Origin: Candidatus Puniceispirillum sp.
GTDB taxonomy: Bacteria > Pseudomonadota > Alphaproteobacteria > Puniceispirillales > Puniceispirillaceae
NCBI GenBank assembly: GCA_028383305.1
Contig: JAOEVD010000020.1
Coordinates: 1 to 41,858, forward strand
DNA length: 41,858 nucleotides
Direction: 5' to 3'
Below, piece after piece: positions 10,311 through 18,728 of the stretch (the first letter of the stretch is position 1; the number at the start of each line of letters is the position of its first letter). The position numbers and the translations under genes were made by a program. The notes under the pieces are model-generated. The model was given only the letters and a program-made list of their open reading frames with translations, had not been told where the DNA came from and ran no database searches.

Positions 10311-11323
10311 TGCTTTGTCTCCTTTTGGGATCTGATGGCTTGGTTTGCAGTCGAAGTGGGCGCGGCGGCCATGCCAAGAGGTGGCGCGTCGGTGCGGCGC
10401 GCAATGCGTAATTTGGCTGACCGTGCGCGGCTGTTTTGATTGCGTTCAACTTCAATTGGCAGAATGGCCTTGCGGCTTAGAATTTCAAAGCTGGGTGCAG
10501 GGCCGTCAATCACCGGCCGGTGCCGTGATGGCCGTGATGCGTGTTGGCCGCGGCTTGCCAAAAAGCGTTTAACGATACGGTCTTCAAGCGAATGAAAAGA
10601 AACCACCGCCAAAACACCGCCCGGGCGCAGAAGGCGTTCAACCGCCTCAAGCCCAGCCGTCAATTCGTCAAGTTCGCGATTGACGAAAATCCGCAAGGCC
10701 TGAAAACTGCGCGTTGCCGGATCAATCTGGCCGGGTCGTTTGGCTGGCATAACGCTATGGATAATGGTGGCCAATTGGCTGGTGCTGGTAATGTCGGTTT
10801 CTTCGCGGACGCGGCAAATGGCCTTGGCGATGCGGCGCGATGCTTTTTCTTCGCCATATTCCCAGAAGATGCGTGCCAGATCGGCTTCGTCGGTTTGCAT
10901 GACAATATCGGCGGCACTTTGCCCTGATTTTGACATACGCATGTCAAGTGGGCCATCGGTGCGAAATGAAAAGCCGCGCTCGGGCTGGTCAAGCTGGGTT
11001 GAACAAACGCCAAGATCAAAGGCAGCACCATCCAGCCCGTCAAAGTCGGTTAATTGCGCCTGCAACAGTGCGGTCATATCCGAAAAACAACCTTCGGCAA
11101 GATGAAACCGGCCGTCATATTCGGCAAGCATCGGCGCGCCGCGGGCAATCGCATCGGGATCACGATCAATGGCAAGAAGGGTGCAGCTAGCAGTATCAAG
11201 AATGGTGCGGCTATAGCCGCCATTGCCAAAGGTTGCATCAAGGTAGCAACCGCCATTTTTTGGGCCAAGCGCATCCACAACCTCGTTTAACAGAACAGAT
11301 TGGTGAAGCATCTGTCCAGACAT
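10301..11323 (-). CDS. rsmH: 16S rRNA m4C1402 N4-methyltransferase RsmH (MraW)
   Basis: RsmH methylates N4 of C1402 in 16S rRNA. The 340-residue product has the family N-terminus HQSVLLNEVVDAL, the SAM loop DATFGNGGYSRTIL, DLGVCSTQLDQPERGFSF, and the C-terminal VVSFHSLEDRIVKRF motif. The ATG at 11323 forms a TGATG junction with the mraZ stop. An in-frame ATG at 11311 would give a start closer to many homologues and cannot be excluded. The C-terminal 60 residues are Ala/Thr/Ser-rich and look disordered. Confidence 0.95.
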   Translation of the reverse strand: MSGQMLHQSVLLNEVVDALGPKNGGCYLDATFGNGGYSRTILDTASCTLLAIDRDPDAIARGAPMLAEYDGRFHLAEGCFSDMTALLQAQLTDFDGLDGAAFDLGVCSTQLDQPERGFSFRTDGPLDMRMSKSGQSAADIVMQTDEADLARIFWEYGEEKASRRIAKAICRVREETDITSTSQLATIIHSVMPAKRPGQIDPATRSFQALRIFVNRELDELTAGLEAVERLLRPGGVLAVVSFHSLEDRIVKRFLASRGQHASRPSRHRPVIDGPAPSFEILSRKAILPIEVERNQNSRARSAKLRIARRTDAPPLGMAAAPTSTANQAIRSQKETKQCG

Positions 11324-11802
11324 CAGCTACCCCCGTTGTCAGAGGAGGTTGAGTTGGTTCGGCCGAGGCGAAGGCTTGGCAAGCCATTGGTTTTGGCGCG
11401 GGCGCGCGCTTCGGCTTCACGGCCGCGATAGCGATCAGGTAGCCAAATTTGAAAAGACCGGCCAATACCGGCATAAAGCGCGGCATCATTCAATTCGGCA
11501 AAGGCCATGAAATCAGCGTTCAGCATGATGCGGCCTTCGGAGTCAAGCTTCATTTCCTGCGCGCTTGACAGCATGGTTTGCAATGTGGCGACTTCGGCTG
11601 ACAGGCTGTCCATTGAATCGATCGCGTCAACGATCTGGCCAATGCGCTCGGGGCCACAACCCTCAAGACATGGTTCGGTGAGTGACTTGAACAGATAAAG
11701 TGGGTCACGGCGGCGCTCAAGCACAGACCGAAAAGGAGCCGGCACGGACAGGCGCCCCTTCTTATCTACGCGATGCTCAAATGTGGATAGAAATAAATCC
11801 AC
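11323..11802 (-). CDS. mraZ: Transcriptional regulator MraZ
   Basis: MraZ is a two-repeat AbrB-like DNA-binding protein that in other bacteria autoregulates the dcw cluster. The first repeat opens with FLSTFEHRVDKKGRLSVPAPFR and the second contains MKLDSEGRIMLNADFMAFA, the two SpoVT/AbrB beta-hairpin signatures. It has 159 residues, normal for the family, with an Arg-rich C-terminus after the second repeat. The start is GTG with AGGAG ten bases upstream. It heads the operon, and a candidate operator lies at 11941-11985. Confidence 0.94.
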   Translation of the reverse strand: MDLFLSTFEHRVDKKGRLSVPAPFRSVLERRRDPLYLFKSLTEPCLEGCGPERIGQIVDAIDSMDSLSAEVATLQTMLSSAQEMKLDSEGRIMLNADFMAFAELNDAALYAGIGRSFQIWLPDRYRGREAEARARAKTNGLPSLRLGRTNSTSSDNGGS

Positions 11803-11940
11803 GATACCGAAAGCTCCTATTCATTCCCGTGCCGACCAATCCGGGATCAAGGTTGCCAAAACCGCCCGGCCCAGTTTTTTTGAGAGTTTCAGCGGGTTTG
11901 GCTAGGGAGAGATGCCAAAATCCGCAAGGAAACCCAAAGC

Positions 11941-11985
11941 TGGGATAATATGGGATATCATGGGAATTGATGGACGTCAATGGGT
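11941..11985 (-). promoter_or_regulatory. Candidate MraZ operator: five 10-bp-spaced TGGGA-like words over a sigma70-like promoter
   Basis: On the + strand TGGGA occurs at 11941, 11951 and 11961, TGGAC at 11971 and TGGGT at 11981, an exact 10-bp period, so all words face the same side of the helix. TGGG direct repeats with about 10-bp period upstream of mraZ are the known MraZ recognition pattern in E. coli. On the minus strand a TTGACG (11975-11980) with a 17-bp spacer to TATCCC (11952-11957) falls within the repeats and could be the dcw promoter. That would leave a leader of about 140 nt before mraZ. The rest of 11803-12193 is AT-rich and shows nothing else I can name. Confidence 0.7.
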
Positions 11986-12193
11986 TTTGGCCTGTTCTTT
12001 ATGGGAAAAGCTAATCTTTTCAGTGAGTTAATATTAAAAATAAGGAATATTCAGCAACCCACTGAATCATAACAATATATATCATTTTGATATTATTATG
12101 TTCTGTTTTTGTTCTATTTTCTGGAAAGCATGTCTCAACCGGATGGCTGTAGGGTGATTTTGGGAATCACACGCTAAATCACACATGAAAAAA

Positions 12194-12580
12194 CTGTCAG
12201 ATGGTCTGTAAGCCGGGTTCTGTAATGCTGTTACCAGCATTGGCGACTATTCATCTAGAACGGCTGTTACCAGCCGCTTCAAGCAACCTACCCGGACATG
12301 ATGCAGGACCGCATCTGAACGAACAAGCCGTTCCCATGTCCCTATCTGGTTTTGCTCCGGATGGGGTTTACCATGCCCGTTCTGTTGCCAGACCGGCGGT
12401 GCGCTCTTACCGCACCATTTCACCCTTACCATGGCACGCCATGGCGGTATCTTTTCTGTGGCACTTTCCCTAGGGTTACCCCCGCCGGGCGTTACCCGGC
12501 ATCCTGATCCTGTGGAGCCCGGACTTTCCTCTCCCCCCTCTTTTGCGAACTGGGGCAGCAGTCACCCGACCATCTGACAG
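12194..12580 (-). ncRNA. rnpB: RNase P RNA (class A)
   Basis: The catalytic RNA of RNase P matures tRNA 5' ends. Read on the minus strand, it contains the conserved CRI-type GAGGAAAGTCCGGGCTCC near the 5' end, GGTAAGGGTGAAATGGTGCG, GGTAAACCCC, GGGTAGG, AGATGAATAG and the 3' ACAGAACCCGGCTTA. The ends are set by a perfect 13-bp P1 helix: 12568-12580 pairs with 12194-12206. A run of six T follows P1 directly (12193-12188). The length of about 387 nt is normal for alphaproteobacteria. Confidence 0.97.
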
Positions 12581-12586
12581 CGCCGG

Positions 12587-12616
12587 ACTATAGGGCGCGG
12601 CGGGGCATGACGTCAA
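12587..12616 (-). promoter_or_regulatory. sigma70 promoter of rnpB
   Basis: On the minus strand TTGACG (12611-12616) and TATAGT (12587-12592) are separated by 18 bp. The -10 box lies six bases before the first base of the P1 helix, which is the right distance for transcription to begin at the mature 5' end. Confidence 0.8.
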
Positions 12617-12739
12617 TATGGGGCTTGGCGTGAATATAGGACGCAGAATATCGCTTGCCGCACCGGCTGTGCCATTTCGCCTTTGTCAGCATGATTAATG
12701 ATATTTGTTTTGAAACAGTAAATTGGGGAAAAGGCAAAT

Positions 12740-12922
12740 ATGAACTCAGCGGCGCGCGTATCATCTTTGCAATATTTCGTGCCGCCAGTTACGATGCTGA
12801 TCGCATGGCCAGTCTTTGGCGATGTGCTTAGCCTCCTTGGATTTGTAGGACTATTCATCACCGCCAGCGGTTTTTTCCTGATCCATCGTGGCGAGCAGGC
12901 TTTGGTGCAGCAAAATGGCTAG
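12740..12922 (+). pseudogene. C-terminal remnant of an EamA/DMT permease
   Basis: A 60-codon open frame encodes a sequence very like the last two membrane segments of EamA transporters: LQYFVPPVTMLIAW, FGDVLSLLGFVGLFITASGFFLIHR. Full EamA proteins have about 280-300 residues, so four fifths are missing; the upstream 140 bases show no matching sequence. An ATG with a GGGGAAAAGG stretch upstream could still allow translation as a small membrane protein. Decayed gene is the simpler reading. It is unrelated in position to the two complete EamA genes at 21176 and 35566. Confidence 0.5.
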
Positions 12923-13013
12923 ACCCTATCGAGTTTTGCAGGGCATTTGATTGGCGGTTTCGGCGAGAATCATCACATGGCAAAAACTGCTTCTCGTGCT
13001 GCCCTGCTGATCA

Positions 13014-13076
13014 TGATGGCCTAGTCTTGATGGCCTAGTCTTGATGGCCTAGTCTTGATGGCCTAGTCTTGATGGC
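13014..13076. repeat. 14-bp tandem repeat, 4.5 copies, overlapping the 3' end of the ABC-F gene
   Basis: The unit TGATGGCCTAGTCT begins at 13014, 13028, 13042 and 13056, with a half copy ending at 13076. All copies are identical. The ABC-F stop codon (13063-13065) lies inside the array; on the minus strand each unit carries TAG, and because 14 is not a multiple of 3 the array places a stop in every frame. Confidence 0.95.
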
Positions 13077-14937
13077 CGCCTTGTTCCAAGGCTTCGGCCT
13101 TTTCGGCTGCTTCCAGCCATTCCATTTCCTTTTGATCCTTGCTGTCTTTTTGCGCGGCAAGCATATCTACCAGCCGGTTAAACAGGTCGGGATCATTTTG
13201 AAACAAGTCAGGCACCGCCAGTTTGGTTTCAATCGAGGCGATTTCGGCATCAATTGTGGCAATTTCATCAGGCAAAGTATCAAGCCGGTGCTTGTCGCGG
13301 AAACTCAGGCGGGCAGGCCGGTTGGTTTTGGGGTTTTCGGATACTGATTTTTTTGGTTTCTTGCTGTCTGATTTTTCTGTCTGGCGTGCTTCAGTGGCTT
13401 TTTTGCGCGCCAGATAATCGGAATGGCCGCCGGCATGGGCAACAATCTTTGCGTCGCCTTCAAAAGCCAGAATGCCGGTGACGGTGCGATCCAGAAAATC
13501 GCGGTCATGGCTGACGATCAAAACCGTGCCGTCATAATCGGCAATCACTTCTTGCAGCAATTCCAGCGTTTCAATATCCAGATCATTCGTTGGCTCATCA
13601 AGAACCAGAAAATTATGGGTTTGGGCAAATAGCTTGGCAAGCAACAGCCGGTTTTGCTCGCCGCCCGACAGGGTGGAAACGCGCTGGGTCATTTTCACAT
13701 CATCAAACATGAAATCACGAAGATAGCTGGTGACATGTTTGCTTTGACCGGCAACCTCGATCATATCGCTTCCGCCTTCACTAAGGATTGTCCATGGCGA
13801 TTGATCGCGGTCGAGCGCTTCGCGGCGTTGATCAAAATAGGCAGGTATCAGGCCAAACCCTTGGCGCACGCGCCCGCTATCGGGTTTGGTGATATCCAGC
13901 AGCAACCGCACCAGCGTTGATTTGCCAACGCCGTTCGGCCCGACAATGCCAATCCGGTCGGTTCGCCGTACCAGCAAATTGAAATGTTGCAGCAATTGTC
14001 GGCGTTGTTCGGGTGCGGTACTGGTTTCATCTTCGTTGGCACTATGCTGGGTGATTGGCACGCTGGCGCAAAGGTCAATCGCTTCTAGGACCAAGTGACC
14101 GCCACCATCAGCAGGGCCGGTTTCCATGCGCATGCTGCGTTGCGTAAGCCCGCCAGCCTTGGCGCGTTCAGCTCGCATGCCAGCAAGTTCGCGAAGCCGC
14201 CCTTGATTGCGTTTGCGTCTTGCCGAAATGCCTTCGCTCGACCATTTGGTTTCGCTGGCGATGCGGCGATCCATCTTGTGAAGCACCACCGCCTCATCCG
14301 CAAGAATACCATCTGACCATGCCTCAAATTCGTCAAAATGCCCATCACGGCGGCGCAGCTTGCTGCCATGAAGCCAGATGATGCCAGTGCCAAGATTACG
14401 CAAAAAGGCGCGGTCGTGACTGACTACCAAAAGCGCCCCGCGATGCTGGCGAAGCATATCTTCCATCCATTCAATGGTTGGCAAATCCATATGGTTGGTC
14501 GGCTCATCAAGAAGCAGGATATCGGGCTTGGTGTAAAGCGCGCGTGCCAGAGATACGCGCCGCGTCTCGCCGCCCGACAGCCCGTCACTCATCCGCAGCG
14601 GATCAAGCCCCATGCGCATTAACATGGCATCGGCCTTATGACCAATTTTGGCATCTTCCATGCCGGCGGTGACAAGCGCGCGAAGGCTCATACCTGGCGG
14701 AATTTGCGGGGCTTGAGGCAAATAGGCAATTTCGGCACCAGGCGACATCCATAGCGTGCCTTCATCCATCTCGCCTTGGCCGGCAAGAAGTTTCATCAAG
14801 GTTGATTTTCCGGCGCCATTCGGCCCAACAAGCGCCAGCCGGTCGCCAGCATGAAGTGATAGATCGGCACCGCGAAGCAGCCATCGGTCGCCAAGATTGA
14901 CGCCAGCATCGGCAATGGTCAAAAGAGGGAGTGCCAT
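13063..14937 (-). CDS. uup: ABC-F ATPase, Uup-like
   Basis: This is a soluble ABC protein with two nucleotide-binding domains and no membrane segments; ABC-F proteins act on ribosomes or, for Uup, influence transposon excision and branched DNA. Domain 1 has Walker A GPNGAGKST (about 38-46), signature LSGGETRR (about 120) and Walker B LLLDEPTNHMD. Domain 2 has GPNGVGKST, LSGGEQNR and LVLDEPTNDLD. A Lys-rich linker (SDSKKPKKS) leads to a C-terminal coiled coil, the feature that favours Uup over EttA. It has 624 residues. The stop sits in a tandem repeat array. Confidence 0.85.
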   Translation of the reverse strand: MALPLLTIADAGVNLGDRWLLRGADLSLHAGDRLALVGPNGAGKSTLMKLLAGQGEMDEGTLWMSPGAEIAYLPQAPQIPPGMSLRALVTAGMEDAKIGHKADAMLMRMGLDPLRMSDGLSGGETRRVSLARALYTKPDILLLDEPTNHMDLPTIEWMEDMLRQHRGALLVVSHDRAFLRNLGTGIIWLHGSKLRRRDGHFDEFEAWSDGILADEAVVLHKMDRRIASETKWSSEGISARRKRNQGRLRELAGMRAERAKAGGLTQRSMRMETGPADGGGHLVLEAIDLCASVPITQHSANEDETSTAPEQRRQLLQHFNLLVRRTDRIGIVGPNGVGKSTLVRLLLDITKPDSGRVRQGFGLIPAYFDQRREALDRDQSPWTILSEGGSDMIEVAGQSKHVTSYLRDFMFDDVKMTQRVSTLSGGEQNRLLLAKLFAQTHNFLVLDEPTNDLDIETLELLQEVIADYDGTVLIVSHDRDFLDRTVTGILAFEGDAKIVAHAGGHSDYLARKKATEARQTEKSDSKKPKKSVSENPKTNRPARLSFRDKHRLDTLPDEIATIDAEIASIETKLAVPDLFQNDPDLFNRLVDMLAAQKDSKDQKEMEWLEAAEKAEALEQGGHQD

Positions 14938-14955
14938 AATAATAATCCTGACCGG

Positions 14956-15678
14956 TTACAGGCCGCGCTGGCGGGCAATGGCATCATAGGCCGCATTGAT
15001 CTTGGCCAGCCGGTCATTTGCGGCGGCAATGAATTCTTCGGGCATGCCATCGGCGGTTAATGTGTCGGGGTGATGCGTTCTTGCCAGATGTTTCCAATGT
15101 TGGCGAAGCGCCTGATCATCAATGTCACTTGTTACCCCTAAAATTTCATAGGGCGAGGGGCCATTTGACTGATGCAGTGCCAAAAGCCGGTCAAAATCGG
15201 CCTCATCAAAGCCGAAAATCCCAGCAACCGTTGCTAGATAGGATAATTCGGGGCCGGTGATGTCACCATCTGACTTGGCAATGTGAAACAATAGATCAAG
15301 TAATTGTTCCAGCACTGGCGCGCGCGGCAAAAACAGCCGCGCCACCTGTTTGGCGTAATCTTCAAAACCGTCAGGTGTCTGGCGCGCCAAATCCCAAAAA
15401 CGGCCAACCTGTTTTACTTCGGATGGCGGGATATGGACACGCGCGCGAAAAGCGGCAATTTCATCACGCGTCACAATGCCATCGGCCTTGGCCATTTTTG
15501 CCGAAAGCGCGATCACCGCAACGGTAAAGGCAACACGCTTTGTGGCTTGCGGGTCAGGGCGCGATGGCACAAATTTGGACTCGACCGCATGACCAGCCGC
15601 CGCGCCAAGCAATCCGCCAATCGGCCCGCCAAGGGCAAACCCTGCAGTGCCGCCAATAATGATGCCCCAAATGCTCAT
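14956..15678 (-). CDS. TerB-like / J-domain protein (DjlA-like co-chaperone)
   Basis: The N-terminus is a glycine-rich hydrophobic segment (GIIIGGTAGFALGGPIGGLLGAAAG) that could anchor it in the membrane, as in DjlA. The middle (about 50-165) is an alpha-helical TerB-like domain with two KADG/KSDGD-type acidic motifs. The C-terminal 60 residues form a J domain with SPYEILGV and the essential HPD (THHPDTL, about residues 203-205), which stimulates DnaK. It has 240 residues. It lies 18 nt upstream of the ABC-F gene and probably shares its transcript. Confidence 0.85.
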   Translation of the reverse strand: MSIWGIIIGGTAGFALGGPIGGLLGAAAGHAVESKFVPSRPDPQATKRVAFTVAVIALSAKMAKADGIVTRDEIAAFRARVHIPPSEVKQVGRFWDLARQTPDGFEDYAKQVARLFLPRAPVLEQLLDLLFHIAKSDGDITGPELSYLATVAGIFGFDEADFDRLLALHQSNGPSPYEILGVTSDIDDQALRQHWKHLARTHHPDTLTADGMPEEFIAAANDRLAKINAAYDAIARQRGL

Positions 15679-15805
15679 GCCCTATCTAGCTGGCAACGGG
15701 TGCGAAAGGCAAGATTTATCACGTGGTTCTGCTGGGAAAACCCAACAAGGCGAATTCGCAAAAATGGGGCTGGCAATTCGCTTCGGCTGGATTTATGGTG
15801 CGCAT

Positions 15806-16084
15806 ATGGATGACACAAAAGATACTCAAGCATTGTCGGTTGACGGTGATGATGCCGGATTGATCACCATGGATCTGACTGGCCTGAAATGTCCGTTGCC
15901 GGTGCTAAAGGCGCGTCGTCAAATCGGCCAGATGCCTGCCGGTGGTATTTTGGTGGTGATTGCCGATGATCCAGCTGCGCCATTGGATTTTGATCATTTT
16001 TGCCAAACTGGCGGGCATGACCTGCTGGAAAGCGCGGCAAAGGACGGTGTTTTTACCATGCGTATCGCCAAGGCGCTTGCCTAA
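15806..16084 (+). CDS. TusA-like sulfur carrier protein
   Basis: This is a 92-residue member of the TusA/SirA family, two-layer alpha/beta proteins that carry persulfide sulfur. The defining CPxP motif with the sulfur-accepting cysteine is present in LTGLKCPLPVLKARR (around residue 28), followed by the usual GGILVVIADDPAAPLDF and HDLLE. An open frame extends upstream but the similarity begins only after the ATG at 15806, so I start there. Whether it serves tRNA thiolation or another sulfur route cannot be told. Confidence 0.88.
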   Translation: MDDTKDTQALSVDGDDAGLITMDLTGLKCPLPVLKARRQIGQMPAGGILVVIADDPAAPLDFDHFCQTGGHDLLESAAKDGVFTMRIAKALA

Positions 16085-16096
16085 CAGCCGATCAAC

Positions 16097-16453
16097 CTAG
16101 CGTGGCATCAGCGCGGCAAGCATGGTTTGATGAAACTGCGCCGCATCAGCGCCGGTTTCGGCGCCTTGATAAATCCCAAGTTCCTGACAAAGCAGAAAAA
16201 ACCCGGGTGCGGGAAGTCCGTTTCGGTTGCGTGATATGACCAATGCCGCCCGCAGTGGCTGGCCAGCGGCATGATCTTGCCGCATGGTTGCCTCAAGCCA
16301 TAGGGTCAATTTATGAATACGTTGTGGTGCCGGAATATCAGCCGCATCGGCCATTTCGGCATAGTTTACAATCCGGCCTAGGCTTGTGGCTGAGGCTAGC
16401 GCCATTTCGGCGCGGTTTTGCCAGACATGGTCCTGATTTGTTGGCGGCGACAT
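16097..16453 (-). CDS. Conserved-looking protein of unknown function, possible winged helix
   Basis: This is a 118-residue protein I cannot assign. It has a regular alpha-rich N-terminal half (RAEMALASATSLGRIVNYAEMADAADIPAPQRIHKLTLWLEATM) that would suit a helix-turn-helix, followed by RAALVISRNRNGLPAPGFFLLCQELGIY. No membrane segment or catalytic motif is evident. The ATG at 16453 has AAGGA nine bases upstream and is preferred over the TTG before it. It converges with the TusA-like gene, 12 nt away. Codon use resembles its neighbours, so it is probably a real host gene. Confidence 0.65.
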   Translation of the reverse strand: MSPPTNQDHVWQNRAEMALASATSLGRIVNYAEMADAADIPAPQRIHKLTLWLEATMRQDHAAGQPLRAALVISRNRNGLPAPGFFLLCQELGIYQGAETGADAAQFHQTMLAALMPR

Positions 16454-16598
16454 CAAATGCGTTCCTTCTTGGCAGGTCGGCCTCCTATGCGGCCAAATCC
16501 ATGATCAATCAAAACCAGCAGTTCAGGCTGGATTATTTTGCGGTTTTTTCGGTGTTTTGGCTATTGAAGCCAGACCGGTTTCTGCCTAACATCCGCCC

Positions 16599-17324
16599 AT
16601 GGTTTATCTGAAATCTCTCGTTTTTAACAGCTTGTTCTATGTTGGCACCGGTATTTTGGTGATTGTCATGGGGCCGGTGCTGTTGTTGCCATCGCGCTTT
16701 GCGCGGGCTGTTGCCCGTTTTTGGGGCTATATGACTTACTTGTTGCTGGCGATGATTGGCATCAAACAATCGGTTCATGGCAACCGCCATCTTGATCGGC
16801 AGGTTCTTTATGCCGTCAAGCATCAATCGGCATGGGAAACGATCATTCTAAGCTGGCTGTTATCAGCACCAGCCTTTGTGCTAAAGCGGGAATTGCTGCG
16901 CTTGCCGATTATTGGCTGGTTCTTTTTGGAAACTGGCTGTATTCCGGTTGATCGTTCGGCTGGCATGAAGGCACTTCGCGATATGCGCCTTGCCGGTAAG
17001 ACGCTTGCCGCAAAAGGCCGGTCAATGCTGATTTTCCCGCAAGGAACCCGCATTGCACCCGGTGTTGATCATCCTTACGAGATTGGTGTTTTCGCGCTAT
17101 ATGAGGCAACCGGATTGCCGGTTGTGCCAGTGGCCTTGAATTCGGGGCATGTTTGGCCGCGCAATAGCTGGATGAAATATCCGGGGCTTGTAACGGTTGA
17201 ATTTCTCGATCCAATTGACCCCGGGCTTGACCGAAAAAGCTTCATGGCAACCCTTAAACAGCGTATTGAGGATCGTATGGAAATTCTTGATGCGCCATTT
17301 ATAAAAAATCAGGAAAAGGCATAA
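16599..17324 (+). CDS. 1-acyl-sn-glycerol-3-phosphate acyltransferase (PlsC-like)
   Basis: PlsC makes phosphatidic acid from lysophosphatidate at the inner membrane. There are two N-terminal hydrophobic segments (residues about 5-30 and 35-50), then the acyltransferase motif KHQSAWET (H-x4-E in place of the common H-x4-D, a variant familiar in alphaproteobacterial PlsC), the second motif GCIPVDR, FPQGTR and a late PVVPVALNSG. It has 241 residues. It starts 2 nt upstream of a DUF2237 gene and looks co-transcribed with it. Confidence 0.88.
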   Translation: MVYLKSLVFNSLFYVGTGILVIVMGPVLLLPSRFARAVARFWGYMTYLLLAMIGIKQSVHGNRHLDRQVLYAVKHQSAWETIILSWLLSAPAFVLKRELLRLPIIGWFFLETGCIPVDRSAGMKALRDMRLAGKTLAAKGRSMLIFPQGTRIAPGVDHPYEIGVFALYEATGLPVVPVALNSGHVWPRNSWMKYPGLVTVEFLDPIDPGLDRKSFMATLKQRIEDRMEILDAPFIKNQEKA

Positions 17325-17326
17325 AA

Positions 17327-17719
17327 ATGGATGGATCAGCCGGTCGCCCGCAAGGGCAAATGAATGTTCTTGGCAGCCCTCTTACCAGTTGCTCGCATGA
17401 TCCGGTTACCGGATATTTCCGCGATGGCTGTTGCAATACAGGCTCATCTGACCGCGGGCTACATACCGTATGCGCAATTATGACCGATGCGTTTCTTGAA
17501 TATAGCAAAGCCGCTGGCAATGATCTTTCAACGCCGCATCCCGAATTCGGGTTCCCCGGTTTGAAAGCGGGTGATCAATGGTGTTTGTGCGCGGCGCGGT
17601 GGGAACAGGCGCGGGCTGATGGCAAGGCACCAAAGGTTCGGCTTGCCGCCACCAATCAGGTAACACTTGCCGTGTGCCAGCTTGATGATTTGAAAGCGCA
17701 TGCAATTGACCTGAATTAA
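17327..17719 (+). CDS. DUF2237 family protein
   Basis: This 130-residue protein of the DUF2237 family shows the recognisable run NVLGSPLTSCSHDPVTGYF, RDGCCNTGSSDRGLHTVC, STPHPEFGFPGLKAGDQWCLCA and RW. Many conserved cysteines (about six) and a histidine suggest metal binding, but the function of the family is not established. It starts 2 nt after the acyltransferase stop. Confidence 0.88.
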   Translation: MDGSAGRPQGQMNVLGSPLTSCSHDPVTGYFRDGCCNTGSSDRGLHTVCAIMTDAFLEYSKAAGNDLSTPHPEFGFPGLKAGDQWCLCAARWEQARADGKAPKVRLAATNQVTLAVCQLDDLKAHAIDLN

Positions 17720-17769
17720 TCGGGAATTCCGGCGGGTCAGATTTCACAAATGGAAAAGGATAACAGCCC

Positions 17770-17967
17770 ATGTTAAGCTTAGACAAACAAGTGGATTTGA
17801 CCTGTATCGAAACCGATAAGGTGGCCAAGGGCAAAATTGTGCGGATTCAGGGCAACCGTGTCGATGTTGCGCTTGATCAAGGCGGTTTGCTGATCTCGCT
17901 TTATATGAAAAAACCGGGCCTTTATGTTGGCAGCCAATCAGGCCTTGAATTTGTCATGCAAAGCTAG
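17770..17967 (+). CDS. Small protein of unknown function (65 aa)
   Basis: A short predicted beta-rich soluble protein (CIETDKVAKGKIVRIQGNRVDVALDQGG...). The alternating hydrophobic pattern and glycine turns suggest a small beta-barrel of the SH3/OB or PilZ kind, but I do not recognise a family. AAGGA lies upstream of the ATG. It follows the DUF2237 gene by 50 nt on the same strand. Confidence 0.6.
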   Translation: MLSLDKQVDLTCIETDKVAKGKIVRIQGNRVDVALDQGGLLISLYMKKPGLYVGSQSGLEFVMQS

Positions 17968-17991
17968 CAATCAGCCGAGATAAGGATTTTG

Positions 17992-18168
17992 ATGACCCAA
18001 ATCGATCAGCAGAATAATGACCAAAAGCTGGTTCGCCCTGCCGATCGTTCGGTATGGTTGATTTGGCTTGGCATGGTGCTGTTGGCGGTGGCGATTTTGC
18101 CTTTTGCGGTTCGCAATAGCGAGATTGTTCGCCAGATTGCGGCAATGTGCGGGTTTACCTTGAATTAA
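17992..18168 (+). CDS. Small single-pass membrane protein (58 aa)
   Basis: The frame encodes a polar N-terminus (MTQIDQQNNDQKLVRPADRS), one strong hydrophobic segment (VWLIWLGMVLLAVAILPFAV) and a short tail. An AAGGA sits seven bases ahead of the ATG. It starts 24 nt after the 65-aa gene and converges with the TfoX-domain gene, overlapping its stop by 4 nt. Function unknown. Confidence 0.6.
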   Translation: MTQIDQQNNDQKLVRPADRSVWLIWLGMVLLAVAILPFAVRNSEIVRQIAAMCGFTLN

Positions 18169-18536
18169 TCAGCTTTGCGCCGCGTTCTTTTTGGTGTCTG
18201 TTTTGCGGTTTTTGGTGGCAATGTGCAGGTTAATAACATCGCCATATCGATATAATTCTGTAAATCTTCATCTTCACCAAGCGCATCAGTGGCAAGCATC
18301 ACCCACCCCTTCATGGTTTTGCCATTCAGATCAAACAGGCGCGCATTGGGATCACCCTCGACAAGCTTGCTGGCGCTTTCATTGCCAATACGGATGACCG
18401 GATAATCATCCCATAAGGCAAAGCAAATATGATCATTCATCATATAGGCCAACCCGCCAAACATTCGGGTTTCTTCAAGGTCGAAAAGCGTCGCTGTCAA
18501 TTCATGTAATCGGGCGGCTAGGCCGCGGTCATACAT
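18165..18536 (-). CDS. TfoX/Sxy N-terminal domain protein
   Basis: A 123-residue protein with the TfoX-N pattern: RMFGGLAYMMNDHICFALWDDYPVIRIG, then GDPNARLFDLNGKTMKGWVML. In gammaproteobacteria TfoX/Sxy controls competence with CRP; stand-alone N-terminal-domain proteins like this are common in alphaproteobacteria and their role is unknown. A basic tail (KTAKQTPKRTRRK) ends the protein. The frame is open further upstream, but similarity starts with the ATG at 18536. Confidence 0.82.
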   Translation of the reverse strand: MYDRGLAARLHELTATLFDLEETRMFGGLAYMMNDHICFALWDDYPVIRIGNESASKLVEGDPNARLFDLNGKTMKGWVMLATDALGEDEDLQNYIDMAMLLTCTLPPKTAKQTPKRTRRKAD

Positions 18537-18728
18537 AGTAATCCCGCGATAATTTGGGTTGCTGCGAAACAAATTGGCGATCATTATTCCGATATGATGT
18601 AACGGCCAGCAGTGGCACGAAAACACATGACGGATCGATCGATTAGCGTTAGGTTATTCTTATCGATCACTTGTTATAGCAAAGATCGCGTTGTGGCTAG
18701 CCTATCATTGTTAAGAAAAGGTACGCAT

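Noticed and set aside
12201-12473. 90-codon + strand frame
   Set aside because: It lies within RNase P RNA on the other strand; such frames over rnpB are common false genes.
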